Shown piece after piece: positions 1-8,815 of a stretch of 64,000 nucleotides of DNA. The first letter of the stretch is position 1. The number at the start of each line of letters is the position of its first letter. The translations under genes were made by a program, and so were the position numbers. The stretch covers positions 1 to 64,000 of the forward strand of contig CAZKNR010000182.1 in assembly GCA_964553925.1 (NCBI GenBank), in the 5' to 3' direction. This DNA comes from DAISKN01 sp964553925. Its GTDB lineage: Bacteria > Acidobacteriota > Vicinamibacteria > Marinacidobacterales > SMYC01. The notes beneath the pieces were generated by a model. The model saw nothing but the letters and a program-made list of their open reading frames with translations. It ran no database searches and was not told where the DNA came from.

Positions 1-981
1 ACGCGCGATTTCCGTCAGGAGCGAGAGGTCGTCGAGCGGGCGCGGGAGACGGCCGCGAGCCTGAAGCTTCCTCCTCGTCTCGCCGAGGATCTGATGCTGG
101 TCCTCATCCGTTCCGCCCTCGCGGTTCAGGAGCGCGACGAGCTCACGACCACCGCCGGAGGAACGGGGAAGAGGGCGCTGGTCCTCGGGGGCGCGGGCAA
201 GATGGGGCGGTGGTTCGTGCACTTCCTCGTCTCTCAGGGATTCGAAGTGGAGCTCGCCGACCCGAAGGCCTCTCCCCTAGAGTTGAAACGATTCCAGGAC
301 TGGCGCGAAGCGGATCGTTCCCACGATCTCATCGTGGTCGCGGCGCCCCTGGTCACGACGAACGAGATCCTCCTCGAGATGGCGAAAGATCCGCCCAAGG
401 GTCTGGTGTTCGACATCGGCTCTCTCAAAAGTCCGCTCCGGCGAGGCCTGAAGGCGATGGCCGAAGCGAAGGCTCGGATCACCTCGGTGCATCCGATGTT
501 CGGCCCCGATACCGATTTGCTCTCGGGCCGCCACGTGATCTTCGTCGACGTCGGAGTACCCGAAGCCACGGAGGAGGCGCAGGCGCTCTTCGCGTCCACG
601 ATGGCGGTTCGGGTCTCGATGGACCTCGAGAGCCACGACCGGCTCATCGCCTACGTGCTCGGCCTCTCCCACGCCCTCAACATCGCGTTTTTCACCGCTC
701 TCGCCGAGAGCGGCGAAGCTGCGCCCCGGCTCTCGACGCTCTCCAGCACCACCTTCGACGAACAGCTCGCGGTCTCGAAGAAAGTCGCGGGGGAAAACCC
801 GGGGCTGTATTTCGAGATCCAGTCTCTCAACGACTACGGAACCGAGTCTCTGACGGCGCTCCTCTATGCCGTCGAGCGGCTGCGATCGGTGGTGAGGGCT
901 CAGGACGCCGCGGGCTTCGCCGCGTTGATGGAGCGGGGGCGGGAGTACTTGAACTTCGTGGGCAAGCGCGATCAGCAGTAG
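1..981 (+). CDS. tyrA: Bifunctional chorismate mutase / prephenate dehydrogenase, 5' end cut by window edge
   Basis: This enzyme carries tyrosine-pathway steps: chorismate to prephenate, then NAD-dependent oxidative decarboxylation to 4-hydroxyphenylpyruvate. The frame is open from base 1. The first 45 or so codons read as the last helix of an AroQ-type chorismate mutase (R..RE..V...R pattern, then AEDL and LIRSALAVQ). The apparent ATG at 94 is therefore internal. A Rossmann motif LGGAGKMG follows, then DIGSLKSPL and the SVHPMFGP segment typical of the dehydrogenase. The stop overlaps the converging kinase gene by 10 bases. It is cytoplasmic. The dehydrogenase assignment is secure; the mutase part rests on the visible tail only. 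Confidence 0.9.
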   Translation, partial: TRDFRQEREVVERARETAASLKLPPRLAEDLMLVLIRSALAVQERDELTTTAGGTGKRALVLGGAGKMGRWFVHFLVSQGFEVELADPKASPLELKRFQDWREADRSHDLIVVAAPLVTTNEILLEMAKDPPKGLVFDIGSLKSPLRRGLKAMAEAKARITSVHPMFGPDTDLLSGRHVIFVDVGVPEATEEAQALFASTMAVRVSMDLESHDRLIAYVLGLSHALNIAFFTALAESGEAAPRLSTLSSTTFDEQLAVSKKVAGENPGLYFEIQSLNDYGTESLTALLYAVERLRSVVRAQDAAGFAALMERGREYLNFVGKRDQQ

Positions 982-2798
982 CTCGGGTCGAGGGACTTCG
1001 CTTTCTGAAGCATCGTGGCCGAGTCTTCGGAAAGGCCGTCCGCCTTGTACACCGTCGCCAGAAGTCCGAAATACTCGGCGTGGGTGGGATCGAGGTCCGA
1101 CGCCTTTCGCAGGCATTCCGCGGCTTCCTTGAGCCAGTTCCGATTCTTCATGAGCCCGATTCCGAGGAGGTGGTGGTACTCGGCTCTTTCCGCGTCGAGC
1201 TCGATCGCCTGCCGCGCGAGCTGGATCGCTTTCCAGTAGTCCGCGGTGGCGTAGGCCCTCTGTCCGAGCTGGAAAAGCTCCTCCGCATAGCTCGACCGAT
1301 CGAAATCCGGCTTCGACTTTCGATCGCGAGGCGGCGGCGGGGTAGAGGGCGGCACCTCTTTCTTCGAGGTTGCGAGCGCGGTCACCGCCTCGGTGGCGAC
1401 GGCGCAGACCTTCGAGAGCTTCATTTTCGACGCGGCGTCGAGGCTTTCTTTCTGGGAGTCGGGGTGGAAGCGCTCGATGAGATCCAGGTAGGACTTCTTG
1501 ACCTCCTCGGAGGAAGCCTGGTTGGAAACGCCGAGTAGCTCCTGATAACGCTTCGCTCCCGCGAGATTCAGGATGCGCTCCATTTCCCCCTCGAGGGCTT
1601 CGTCGAGCCCTTTGGTCTTCGGCTTGGCTCCGCGCCTTCGGGTCGCAGTGTCGCTCGACTTCCGGTCCGGGGAAGCGCTGGTCTCTCCCCACGCGAGGAG
1701 TCCTTTTTCGATCAGGCCGGCGAGAGTCGCCGCGACCTCGGCCTCGGGCATCGGGCTCAGCGCGAGGATGTCGCGCGCGCGGGACGCGCCGTCGATGCGG
1801 GACAGGATGAATCCCTGCGCCGGAGTCAAGCTGATGTCGTGGAGCTCGTCGGAGAGTGTCGTCGCGAACTTCAGCGGCCGCTCCTCCTCCTTGAACGACT
1901 GAAGCAATTCATCGGACCGAGGGACGACTATCGCGGGCTTCGCGGGCTCGGGCGCGAGGGCGAGCGCCTTGAGCGCCGTCACCAGCTCGGCCGCCGTCGA
2001 ATAGCGGTTGTCGGGCGCCTTGGCGAGAGCGCGTTTCGCGACCGCCTCGAGCGCCGGAGGCAGGCTCTGAGACTTCCACGCTTTCGACTCGAAGGGGTCG
2101 CTGTTCACGATTGCGAGGAGCACTCCCGTCAGGCTTCCGCCCTTGAACGGCTTCTCTCCCGCGGTGCACTCGAAGAGAACGCAGCCGAGAGAGAAGATGT
2201 CCGATCGGCAATCGACGTCCTCGCCCTTGGCCTGCTCGGGAGACATGTAGTCGGGAGTGCCAATGAGGCTGCCGGACATCGTCATGTGGGTCGCGCCGTC
2301 GGACTTGGCAATCCCGAAATCGGTGATCCGCGCCTCGAACGACGGCGTGATCATGATATTCGCCGGCTTGACGTCGCGGTGAATGATCTTGTGCTCGTGC
2401 GCGTACTGGAGGGCGCTCGCGAGCTGCGCCGCGATCTCGAGCGCGGTCGAAAGCGGGAGCCTCTCCGCCTTCAAGAGCGATTGCAGCGTACGGCCCTCGA
2501 TGAACTCCATCACGATGAAGCCGGTCTCGGGAGTGAAGAGAATGTCGTGAATGGTGACGATGTTCGGGTGGTGGAGCTGCGCCGCCACCTGAGCCTCTCG
2601 AATAAACCTCTTGTTGAGCGCTTTACGATGCTCCGGGTCGACGGTGGTGTCGAGTCGAATGCTCTTCACCGCGACCGGGCGGCTTAAGAACGTGTCCTGG
2701 GCTTGATAGACGGAGCCGAACGCACCGGTTCCAAGTTGCGCCACAATCTCGTAGCGGCCCCCGGGTATCTGCTCGAAGCTATCGGTCTTCTTTCCCAA
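972..2798 (-). CDS. Serine/threonine protein kinase with J-like domain and TPR repeats
   Basis: The 608-residue protein starts with a Hanks-type kinase domain (about residues 15-280): glycine loop GTGAFG at 23-28, AVK lysine 45, HRDVKPAN at 140-147, DFG at 160-162 and SPEQA in place of APE. A helical stretch at about 310-370 resembles winged-helix linkers seen in other bacterial kinases. Residues 417-475 look like a DnaJ J domain, with YQELLGV at the start and HPD at 445-447. The C-terminus (about 505-605) is TPR-like. No transmembrane segment is visible, so it should be cytoplasmic. The start is TTG, chosen because GGAGGAAG lies about five bases upstream. Substrates are unknown. Confidence 0.9.
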   Translation of the reverse strand: MGKKTDSFEQIPGGRYEIVAQLGTGAFGSVYQAQDTFLSRPVAVKSIRLDTTVDPEHRKALNKRFIREAQVAAQLHHPNIVTIHDILFTPETGFIVMEFIEGRTLQSLLKAERLPLSTALEIAAQLASALQYAHEHKIIHRDVKPANIMITPSFEARITDFGIAKSDGATHMTMSGSLIGTPDYMSPEQAKGEDVDCRSDIFSLGCVLFECTAGEKPFKGGSLTGVLLAIVNSDPFESKAWKSQSLPPALEAVAKRALAKAPDNRYSTAAELVTALKALALAPEPAKPAIVVPRSDELLQSFKEEERPLKFATTLSDELHDISLTPAQGFILSRIDGASRARDILALSPMPEAEVAATLAGLIEKGLLAWGETSASPDRKSSDTATRRRGAKPKTKGLDEALEGEMERILNLAGAKRYQELLGVSNQASSEEVKKSYLDLIERFHPDSQKESLDAASKMKLSKVCAVATEAVTALATSKKEVPPSTPPPPRDRKSKPDFDRSSYAEELFQLGQRAYATADYWKAIQLARQAIELDAERAEYHHLLGIGLMKNRNWLKEAAECLRKASDLDPTHAEYFGLLATVYKADGLSEDSATMLQKAKSLDPSYC

Positions 2799-2988
2799 AA
2801 CTCTTCCTCCACCGACGGGACGGACGGCGACTCCCCGAAGACAAAATAGGCAAGAAACGTGCCGGGGATTCCCATCTGGCGCAGAGCGCGAAATGATTGG
2901 AAGACAAGGGGTTCACCGCCCTCCTCACCCGGCGCCCGCGGGGATTCACCCGCACCCTGTGCCAAAACTCCGTCGGACCTTGCCGCGG

Positions 2989-2997
2989 TGATATAAG
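2989..2997 (+). promoter_or_regulatory. Candidate extended -10 promoter of paaK
   Basis: TGATATAAG reads as an extended -10 element (TGn then TATAAG, five of six consensus bases), 17 bases before the paaK start. No convincing -35 is seen, as is usual for extended -10 promoters. The predicted leader would be about ten bases. This is inference from motif and position only. Confidence 0.35.
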
Positions 2998-3013
2998 GTA
3001 AGGGGTAAGCGGT

Positions 3014-4315
3014 ATGACCCCGACGGCAAACCCGGAGTCTCTCGATCGAGAATCGCTGACCCGCTTGCAGCTCGAGCGCCTTCGGTCTCTCGTGGGACGA
3101 ATCGCGCGGGACGTCCCCTTCTACCGCGAGCAGCTTTCGGGCATCGCTCCCGACGATCTCGATTCTCTGGACGCTCTCTCCGAGCTTCCGTTCACACATA
3201 AGAAAACGCTGCGCGACCATTACCCCTTCGGCCTTTTCGCCGTCCCCCGAAAACAGGTCATTCGAATACACGCTTCGAGCGGGACGACGGGAAAGCCCAC
3301 GGTCGTCGGCTACACGCGCAGCGACATGGCGCTCTGGGGAGAGGTCATGGCGCGGACGCTCGGCGCCGGCGGAGTGACCGACGACGACGTGGTGCACAAC
3401 GCCTATGGCTACGGCCTCTTCACCGGCGGCCTGGGCTTCGGTCACGGCTCCGAAACCCTGGGTGCTTCGACCGTCCCCGTCTCGTCCGGCAACACCTCTA
3501 GACAGCTCATGCTCCTCGAAGACTTCGGGGCCACGGTCTTGTGCTCCACCCCCTCCTACGCGCTCGTTCTCGCGGAGGTCGCGGAGCAAGAGGGGATCGA
3601 CGTGGCCTCGCGGCTCCGGCTGCGCGTCGGCTTTTTCGGCGCCGAGCCCTGGACGGAGGCGATGCGCGTGGAGCTCGAGGGGAGACTCGGACTCGAGGCG
3701 TACGACGTCTACGGATTGAGCGAGGTCATCGGTCCGGGTGTCGCCGTCGAGTGCCGCGAGCACCGTGGACTCCACATCCAGGAGGATCACTTCCTCCCCG
3801 AAGTGATCGACCCCGACTCCGGAAAACCCATTCCCGGTGACGGCGAGGGGGAGCTCGTCTTCACGACGCTCACGAAAGAGGCGTTGCCTCTTCTTCGCTA
3901 CCGGACCCGCGATCGCGTCCGCCTGACCCGCGAGCCCTGCGCTTGCGGGCGCACGACCGCGCGGATGAGCAAGGTCCTTGGCCGGACGGACGACATGCTC
4001 ATCGTGCGCGGAGTGAACGTGTTCCCCTCGCAAATCGAGGAGGCCCTTCTGGGGGTTCCGGGGATAGCCCCCCAGTACCTGATCCTCGTCGATCGAGGAA
4101 AGGACCATATGGACGAGCTCGAGGTTCTGGTCGAGCCCACGCCCGAGACGGAAGCGCGAGGAGAGTTCGCGCTGAAGGAGCTGCAGCGAACGGCCCAGGA
4201 AAAGGTCGAATCGATTCTCGGGATTCGCGCTCGGATACGGGTTGTGAGCAGCCGCGAGATCGAGCGCAGCCAGGGGAAAGCAGCGCGGGTTATCGATCGG
4301 CGGGAGAAGTCGTGA
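3014..4315 (+). CDS. paaK: Phenylacetate-CoA ligase
   Basis: This ATP-dependent ligase makes phenylacetyl-CoA, the entry step of aerobic phenylacetate breakdown. At 433 residues it is normal for the family. The adenylate-forming P-loop SSGTTGKPT is at residues 88-96, preceded by RIHA as in PaaK. The middle domain contains YDVYGLSEV, and the C-terminal lid has RTDDMLIVRGVNVFP. No other paa genes are nearby, so it may serve another aryl acid or a scattered pathway. It is divergent from the kinase gene, and the aminotransferase follows about 40 bases downstream in the same direction. Confidence 0.92.
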   Translation: MTPTANPESLDRESLTRLQLERLRSLVGRIARDVPFYREQLSGIAPDDLDSLDALSELPFTHKKTLRDHYPFGLFAVPRKQVIRIHASSGTTGKPTVVGYTRSDMALWGEVMARTLGAGGVTDDDVVHNAYGYGLFTGGLGFGHGSETLGASTVPVSSGNTSRQLMLLEDFGATVLCSTPSYALVLAEVAEQEGIDVASRLRLRVGFFGAEPWTEAMRVELEGRLGLEAYDVYGLSEVIGPGVAVECREHRGLHIQEDHFLPEVIDPDSGKPIPGDGEGELVFTTLTKEALPLLRYRTRDRVRLTREPCACGRTTARMSKVLGRTDDMLIVRGVNVFPSQIEEALLGVPGIAPQYLILVDRGKDHMDELEVLVEPTPETEARGEFALKELQRTAQEKVESILGIRARIRVVSSREIERSQGKAARVIDRREKS

Positions 4316-4355
4316 CGTTTCCGCTATACTTCGTCGGAACCTCAGGAGGATGACC

Positions 4356-5525
4356 ATGGAGCTCTACCGGGATCGTTCGTGGACTTGCTATCCCCAGGGT
4401 GCTTCGCTCGCAAGGCGGAAGTTTCTTCAGGCCCTGGCAGCCGCGGCGGCAGGAGTTTCGATCTCGCGGCTCGGCTTCGCCCAGGAAGGGGCCGGTGAGC
4501 CTCTTCCCGACTTTCCCGTCGGCGGTTTCTCCGAAGGGTCGGTGCGGCTCAATTTCAACGAGAACCCGCTCGGCCCCTCGCCCAAAGCGATTGCCGCCGT
4601 TCTCGAGAACGGTCTTCGCGAGTCGAACCGCTACAACCTCATCGATCCCTTGATCGAGCGGATCGCGATGCACCACGGCGTTTCTGCCGAGAACGTCATC
4701 GTGGGGTGCGGCTCGACCGAGTTCCTGCAGTTCGCTCCCTGGGCGTACTTGATGGACGGGGGGAACATCGTGCTTCCCGTACCGACCTATGGCTGGTGCG
4801 GAGGGGTCGCGAAGACGATGGGGCGCGAGTCGATCCAGGTTCCCCTCGGCCCCGAGGGTACCGTCGACGTCGCCGGGCTGAAGAGGGCGGTCACCCACGA
4901 GACCCGCATGCTCTACATCGCCAATCCCAACAACCCCACGGGGGCGGGCCTCACGTTCGACGAGGTCGCTTCACTCACCGAATCTCTTCCAGAAGGGGCG
5001 ATGCTCTTCGTGGACGAGGCCTACAACGATTTTCTCCCCGAGGGGAAGAGCGCCATCGACCTCGTTCGACGGGGAGCGCCGGTTCTGGTGACGCGCACCT
5101 TCTCGAAGGGATTCGGCCTCGCGGGGCTTCGCCTCGGCTACGCCATCGGCTCGGATGAGGTGCTCGAAAAGCTCAAGAGCGTCTGGTGGGGAGATCTCGG
5201 GATCAACACCGCGGTCCACGTGGCGGCGCCCGCCGCGCTCGATGACAAGGAGCACGTGGCCCATTACGTTCGCACCGTGGACTCCGGGCTTCAGCAGCTG
5301 AAGTCCGGCCTCGCGAGCAAAGGCTTCAAGTCCTATCCTCACCGGGCGCCGTTCTTCATGGTGGATCTGGGCAAGCCCGCGCGTCCTCTCGTGAGGGCGC
5401 TTCAGGAGAAAAAGGTATACGTGCGCGACGGGAGCTCGTGGGCCATGCCCACCTTCCTTCGGGTGTCCGTGGGGACGGCGGAAGAGAACGAAAGCTTCCT
5501 CCGGACTCTCCACGAGATCACCTGA
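4356..5525 (+). CDS. Tat-exported class I/II aminotransferase, HisC-like
   Basis: This is a PLP-dependent fold-type I aminotransferase related to histidinol-phosphate aminotransferase. NENPLGPSP begins the domain, NPNNPTG is at about 190-196, and the PLP lysine lies in TFSKGFGLAGLR (K251). The N-terminus carries a twin-arginine signal (ARRKFLQ at about 19-25) followed by an alanine-rich hydrophobic stretch, so export after cofactor insertion is expected. I chose ATG 4356 because AGGAGG at 4344-4349 is correctly spaced for it; the ATG at 4350 overlaps that site. The substrate is unknown. Its position outside a his operon argues against a role in histidine synthesis. Confidence 0.82.
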   Translation: MELYRDRSWTCYPQGASLARRKFLQALAAAAAGVSISRLGFAQEGAGEPLPDFPVGGFSEGSVRLNFNENPLGPSPKAIAAVLENGLRESNRYNLIDPLIERIAMHHGVSAENVIVGCGSTEFLQFAPWAYLMDGGNIVLPVPTYGWCGGVAKTMGRESIQVPLGPEGTVDVAGLKRAVTHETRMLYIANPNNPTGAGLTFDEVASLTESLPEGAMLFVDEAYNDFLPEGKSAIDLVRRGAPVLVTRTFSKGFGLAGLRLGYAIGSDEVLEKLKSVWWGDLGINTAVHVAAPAALDDKEHVAHYVRTVDSGLQQLKSGLASKGFKSYPHRAPFFMVDLGKPARPLVRALQEKKVYVRDGSSWAMPTFLRVSVGTAEENESFLRTLHEIT

Positions 5526-5528
5526 TCG

Positions 5529-6134
5529 ATGCTCGACCCCTCTTTCTTCGAGAGCGCGCCCTCTTTCTTTGAGGGGATCCGCGGAATGGTTCTCTTCGCC
5601 CTCGCCTCCGGGGTGTCGGTCGTGTTCCTTTTCCCTGGCTCGGTTCTCATGACCGCGGCCGGGGCCGCCTTCGGCCTCACCCGTGGTTTTCTCACGGCGC
5701 AGGCGGGAGCGACTCTCGGAGCGGGCCTCGCATTCCTGGTCTCGAGGTATGTAGCGCGCCGCCGCGTGGAGCGCTGGGTTTCCTCGAAGCCGCGATTCGC
5801 CGCGGTGGATGAGGCGGTCGGCAAGGAGGGTTGGAAGATTGTCCTTCTCACTCGATGCTGTCCGATCTTCCCGTATGTCTTCCAGAACTACGCGTTCGGT
5901 CTCACCCGCGTGAGCTTCGGGCATTACGCGCTCGGGTCCTTCCTCGGTCTCGTGCCCACGACGCTCGCCTTCGCCTACCTCGGTTCTCTGGGCCGGAGCG
6001 GCGCCGAGGCGGCTTCGGGGAGCACATCCACCCTGGAGCTCGTCCTCAGAGGCTTCGGTCTTCTGGCGACTATCGCGGTGGGCGTCTACCTCGCCCGACT
6101 CTCCCGCCGGGCCCTTGCGAAAGCCGGAGTTTGA
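5529..6134 (+). CDS. TVP38/TMEM64 (VTT-domain) membrane protein
   Basis: This polytopic inner-membrane protein of 201 residues has about five or six hydrophobic segments. The VTT/SNARE-associated core shows in FLFPGSVLMTAAGAAFG and the later TRCCPIFPYVFQNYAFGLT segment, which match TVP38/TMEM64 and DedA-type proteins. Members of this superfamily are linked to lipid scrambling or flipping and membrane homeostasis; the substrate here is unknown. It starts three bases after the aminotransferase stop, so the two are probably co-transcribed. Confidence 0.85.
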   Translation: MLDPSFFESAPSFFEGIRGMVLFALASGVSVVFLFPGSVLMTAAGAAFGLTRGFLTAQAGATLGAGLAFLVSRYVARRRVERWVSSKPRFAAVDEAVGKEGWKIVLLTRCCPIFPYVFQNYAFGLTRVSFGHYALGSFLGLVPTTLAFAYLGSLGRSGAEAASGSTSTLELVLRGFGLLATIAVGVYLARLSRRALAKAGV

Positions 6135-6208
6135 ACCGCCAGCCGTTTCCCTTCGGCGTCCCGAAAGACGTCTCCGACCCCCGAGGAGATGCGCGGGGGC
6201 CGGACACC

Positions 6209-6901
6209 ATGAACCGGCTCCTGCTCCACGGGGCCCGCTATCACGATCGGAACGCCGTCTTCGTCTCGCGCGAGCTCGGCGAAACGCCCGACTGGCGCGC
6301 CGACCGGCTTTCGATCCGCGTCGCGCTCGCTCTGCGCGAGGATCTCGCAGTGGGACCGGGCGACCTCGTCGCTCTCTTCATGCCTCTCTCGGTTCATTGG
6401 GCTCTGATAGAGCGCGCGGTCTGGGGGCTCGGCGCCGCAACCGTGCCTCGGTCAGAGCATTTCGAGCTCGGTCGCCCCGTGAAAGCGGTGTTCGCATCGA
6501 GCGCGACGGGCCTCTCGAATCTCGGTGTCCCCGTGGTCGCTCTCGATTCCGACTGGGACGCGCTCCTGGATCGCGGCGGCGTTCTCGACACCCCCGAGCG
6601 CGCGTCCTCGTTCCGCGCCGCCGCGCGCGATACACCGAAGGATACGGTCTGTTCCATCGAAGGGGACGGCGAGCACACTCATGAGGACTGGGTGCGGCGG
6701 ATCGAGACGTTTCTCGGGCGATTTCCCCCAGAGCGCGGAAGACGGAACGTTCTCGAGCTCGCGGAGCCGGACGACTCGGCGCGCGTCCTGCTATATGCGG
6801 GATGGGCCGACGGATTGACGACCGTCGTCGTCGGCCCCGAGCAGCTTGATGGTGGAAGCACGTCCCGGCACTTTGCTAATCTTGCCGACCTGACTGCCTG
6901 A
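6209..6901 (+). CDS. Truncated AMP-binding-enzyme-like protein (N-terminal lobe only)
   Basis: The predicted protein is about 230 residues. Its first half resembles the start of acyl-CoA synthetases: an opening MNRLLLHGARYHDRNAVFV, then LAVGPGDLVALFMPLSVHW and AVWGLGAATVPR. The adenylate P-loop, the YGxTE-like motif and the C-terminal lid are all absent; the gene stops 21 bases before the radical SAM gene. Either it is a decayed ligase or a standalone N-lobe with another role. The start is uncertain: TTG 6131, overlapping the preceding stop, is an alternative to ATG 6209. Confidence 0.5.
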   Translation: MNRLLLHGARYHDRNAVFVSRELGETPDWRADRLSIRVALALREDLAVGPGDLVALFMPLSVHWALIERAVWGLGAATVPRSEHFELGRPVKAVFASSATGLSNLGVPVVALDSDWDALLDRGGVLDTPERASSFRAAARDTPKDTVCSIEGDGEHTHEDWVRRIETFLGRFPPERGRRNVLELAEPDDSARVLLYAGWADGLTTVVVGPEQLDGGSTSRHFANLADLTA

Positions 6902-6922
6902 CGGCATTGACTGGAGGTATCC

Positions 6923-8812
6923 ATGGGTAGCCCGGTTTCCGAAACCCTCGCCCGCGCCGCAGGGATGGCATGGGAGGCTTTTCAGGCGGTCAATCAAAGG
7001 ATTCCCGAGAGCCCCTCGATCCAGCCCAGGTGGGCCGGAGCCCCGCTGCCGAAGAGCCGTGAGCGCACGAAACCTCCCCTCGGGTGGCCTCGAGAAACGG
7101 ACTCTCTTTGCCCCGGCTGCGTCGTCGAGGTGAGAGAGGCGATCCTCCGAGGGGAGCGAGAGCTGAGCGAGCTCATGAAGCGGGGAACGGCAGAGATTCC
7201 AGCGAGCATCGTGGAGGAGAACGGTCGCATCCTCATTCGCAAGCGCTGCCCGAAGCACGGCCCTTACGAGGACGTGCTTTCGATCGATCCGAAGCTTTCC
7301 GGAATCCTCGAGAGCCGGTTCTACGGCCGGGACTACGAGACGTCGGACGATTCCCATCTCCACCACCACGGCTCGTCGACGATCCGCTACGGCCGCGGGG
7401 CGGTCTTGACGCTCGATCTCACGAACCGCTGCAACATGATGTGCAACCCCTGCTTCATGGACGCGAACCAGGTGGGGTACGTCCACGAGCTCACGCTCGA
7501 CGAGATTCGAAAGATCCTCGACGATTCGATCTCCTTCAAGCCTCGGCGCCAGCTCTCGGTGCAGTTCTCGGGAGGAGAGCCGACGTTATCGCCCCATTTT
7601 CTCGACGCCTGCCGCTACGCCAAGGATCTCGGGTACTGGAGCGTGCAGGCCGCGACCAACGGTCTGAGGTTCGTCCTCGAGCCGGAGTTCGCCTACCAGG
7701 CGAAAGAAGCCGGGCTCAACATGGTCTACCTTCAGTTCGACGGGGTCACCAACGAAGCCAACGCGCACCGTCAGGTGAAAAACCTCTTCGACGCCAAGCG
7801 CCTCGCGATCGAGAGGATCTTCGAAGCGGGGATGGACATCACTCCAGTGACCACGGTGGTCAACACCGTGAACGAGGGGCAGGTGGGTCCCATCCTGGAC
7901 TTCGTGATCGATCACTCGGATGTGATTGGCGCGATTTCGTTCCAGCCCGTCTCCTTCACCGGACGGGACGAGGACATCAGCGACGAGGATCGGAAACGGA
8001 TGCGCTACACTGTCTCCCACCTCGCCCACGGACTCTCGCGCTACTACGACGGGAAGATCGACCCGTACCGCGACTGGTACCCTCTCGGCTCTCTCGGAGC
8101 TTTCACCTGGCTCGCCGACCATCTGCGGGGTCCCGATACTGCGTTCGGAGGGCTCAACTGCTCGTGCCATCCGAACTGCGGCGCGAGCGCAATCCTGGTG
8201 GTGAACTGGCAAACGCGCGCCTGGACGCCGTTGACCGCCTTTTTCGACGTCGAGGGGTTCCTCCGCGACGTGAACGTCATCACCGATACCGCGCGCGGAG
8301 TGTCGCTCTCGAAGATCCAGGCGCTTCTCGCGTTCATCCGGAACCTCGATTCGCGAATGATGCCCGGCGGCCTGACGATCCCGAAGTTCCTGAAGCTCGT
8401 CAATCGCAAGATGGGCGGAACCATGGGCTCGTCGAGGGAGGAGGACGAGTGGAACATCGTCTGGGTCGGGGGAATGTGGTTCCAGGACCTATGGACCTAT
8501 GACTTCCGAAGGACGGAGATGTGCGTCATCCCCTACGCGACGCAGGAGGGGGAGATTTCCTTTTGCGCCTACAACACCGGCGTCGGCTGGCGGAAGATCG
8601 TCGAGAACATGCACATGGTCGCTTCGACCCGCGACTGGTTCCAGACGAAGGGAAGGCACTCGATTTACGCGGGAAACCGGGAAATGCCTCTCGGCCCCGA
8701 AGAGATTCCCCTCCCGGTGGTGCAGGGGGGAGGGGTGACCCGCCACAAGACGGCGCCGCACGCGGGGACGATGCAGCTCGCCTCCTCCGGCTGCGACTGC
8801 CATGGGGACTGA
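6923..8812 (+). CDS. Radical SAM protein related to tetraether / membrane-spanning lipid synthase (Tes/MSS-like)
   Basis: This is a 629-residue radical SAM enzyme. The catalytic cluster motif CNMMCNPC occupies residues 170-177 (CX3CX2C), with SGGEP at 216-220. An N-terminal cysteine set (C63, C66, C109 in KRCPKHGPYED) and a second set in LNCSCHPNC (C413, C415, C419) suggest auxiliary iron-sulfur clusters. A C-terminal EMCVIPYATQ...FCAYN block follows. This layout matches the family of archaeal tetraether synthase (MJ0619) and its bacterial homologues, which join lipid tails by C-C bonds. The substrate is inferred, not shown. The start ATG is preceded by GGAGG at 6912-6916. The next gene begins three bases after the stop. 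Confidence 0.8.
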   Translation: MGSPVSETLARAAGMAWEAFQAVNQRIPESPSIQPRWAGAPLPKSRERTKPPLGWPRETDSLCPGCVVEVREAILRGERELSELMKRGTAEIPASIVEENGRILIRKRCPKHGPYEDVLSIDPKLSGILESRFYGRDYETSDDSHLHHHGSSTIRYGRGAVLTLDLTNRCNMMCNPCFMDANQVGYVHELTLDEIRKILDDSISFKPRRQLSVQFSGGEPTLSPHFLDACRYAKDLGYWSVQAATNGLRFVLEPEFAYQAKEAGLNMVYLQFDGVTNEANAHRQVKNLFDAKRLAIERIFEAGMDITPVTTVVNTVNEGQVGPILDFVIDHSDVIGAISFQPVSFTGRDEDISDEDRKRMRYTVSHLAHGLSRYYDGKIDPYRDWYPLGSLGAFTWLADHLRGPDTAFGGLNCSCHPNCGASAILVVNWQTRAWTPLTAFFDVEGFLRDVNVITDTARGVSLSKIQALLAFIRNLDSRMMPGGLTIPKFLKLVNRKMGGTMGSSREEDEWNIVWVGGMWFQDLWTYDFRRTEMCVIPYATQEGEISFCAYNTGVGWRKIVENMHMVASTRDWFQTKGRHSIYAGNREMPLGPEEIPLPVVQGGGVTRHKTAPHAGTMQLASSGCDCHGD

Positions 8813-8815
8813 CGC

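Noticed and set aside
3014..4315. paaK as evidence of a complete phenylacetate pathway here
   Set aside because: No paaABCDE, paaZ or related genes are in the window, so only the ligase can be claimed.
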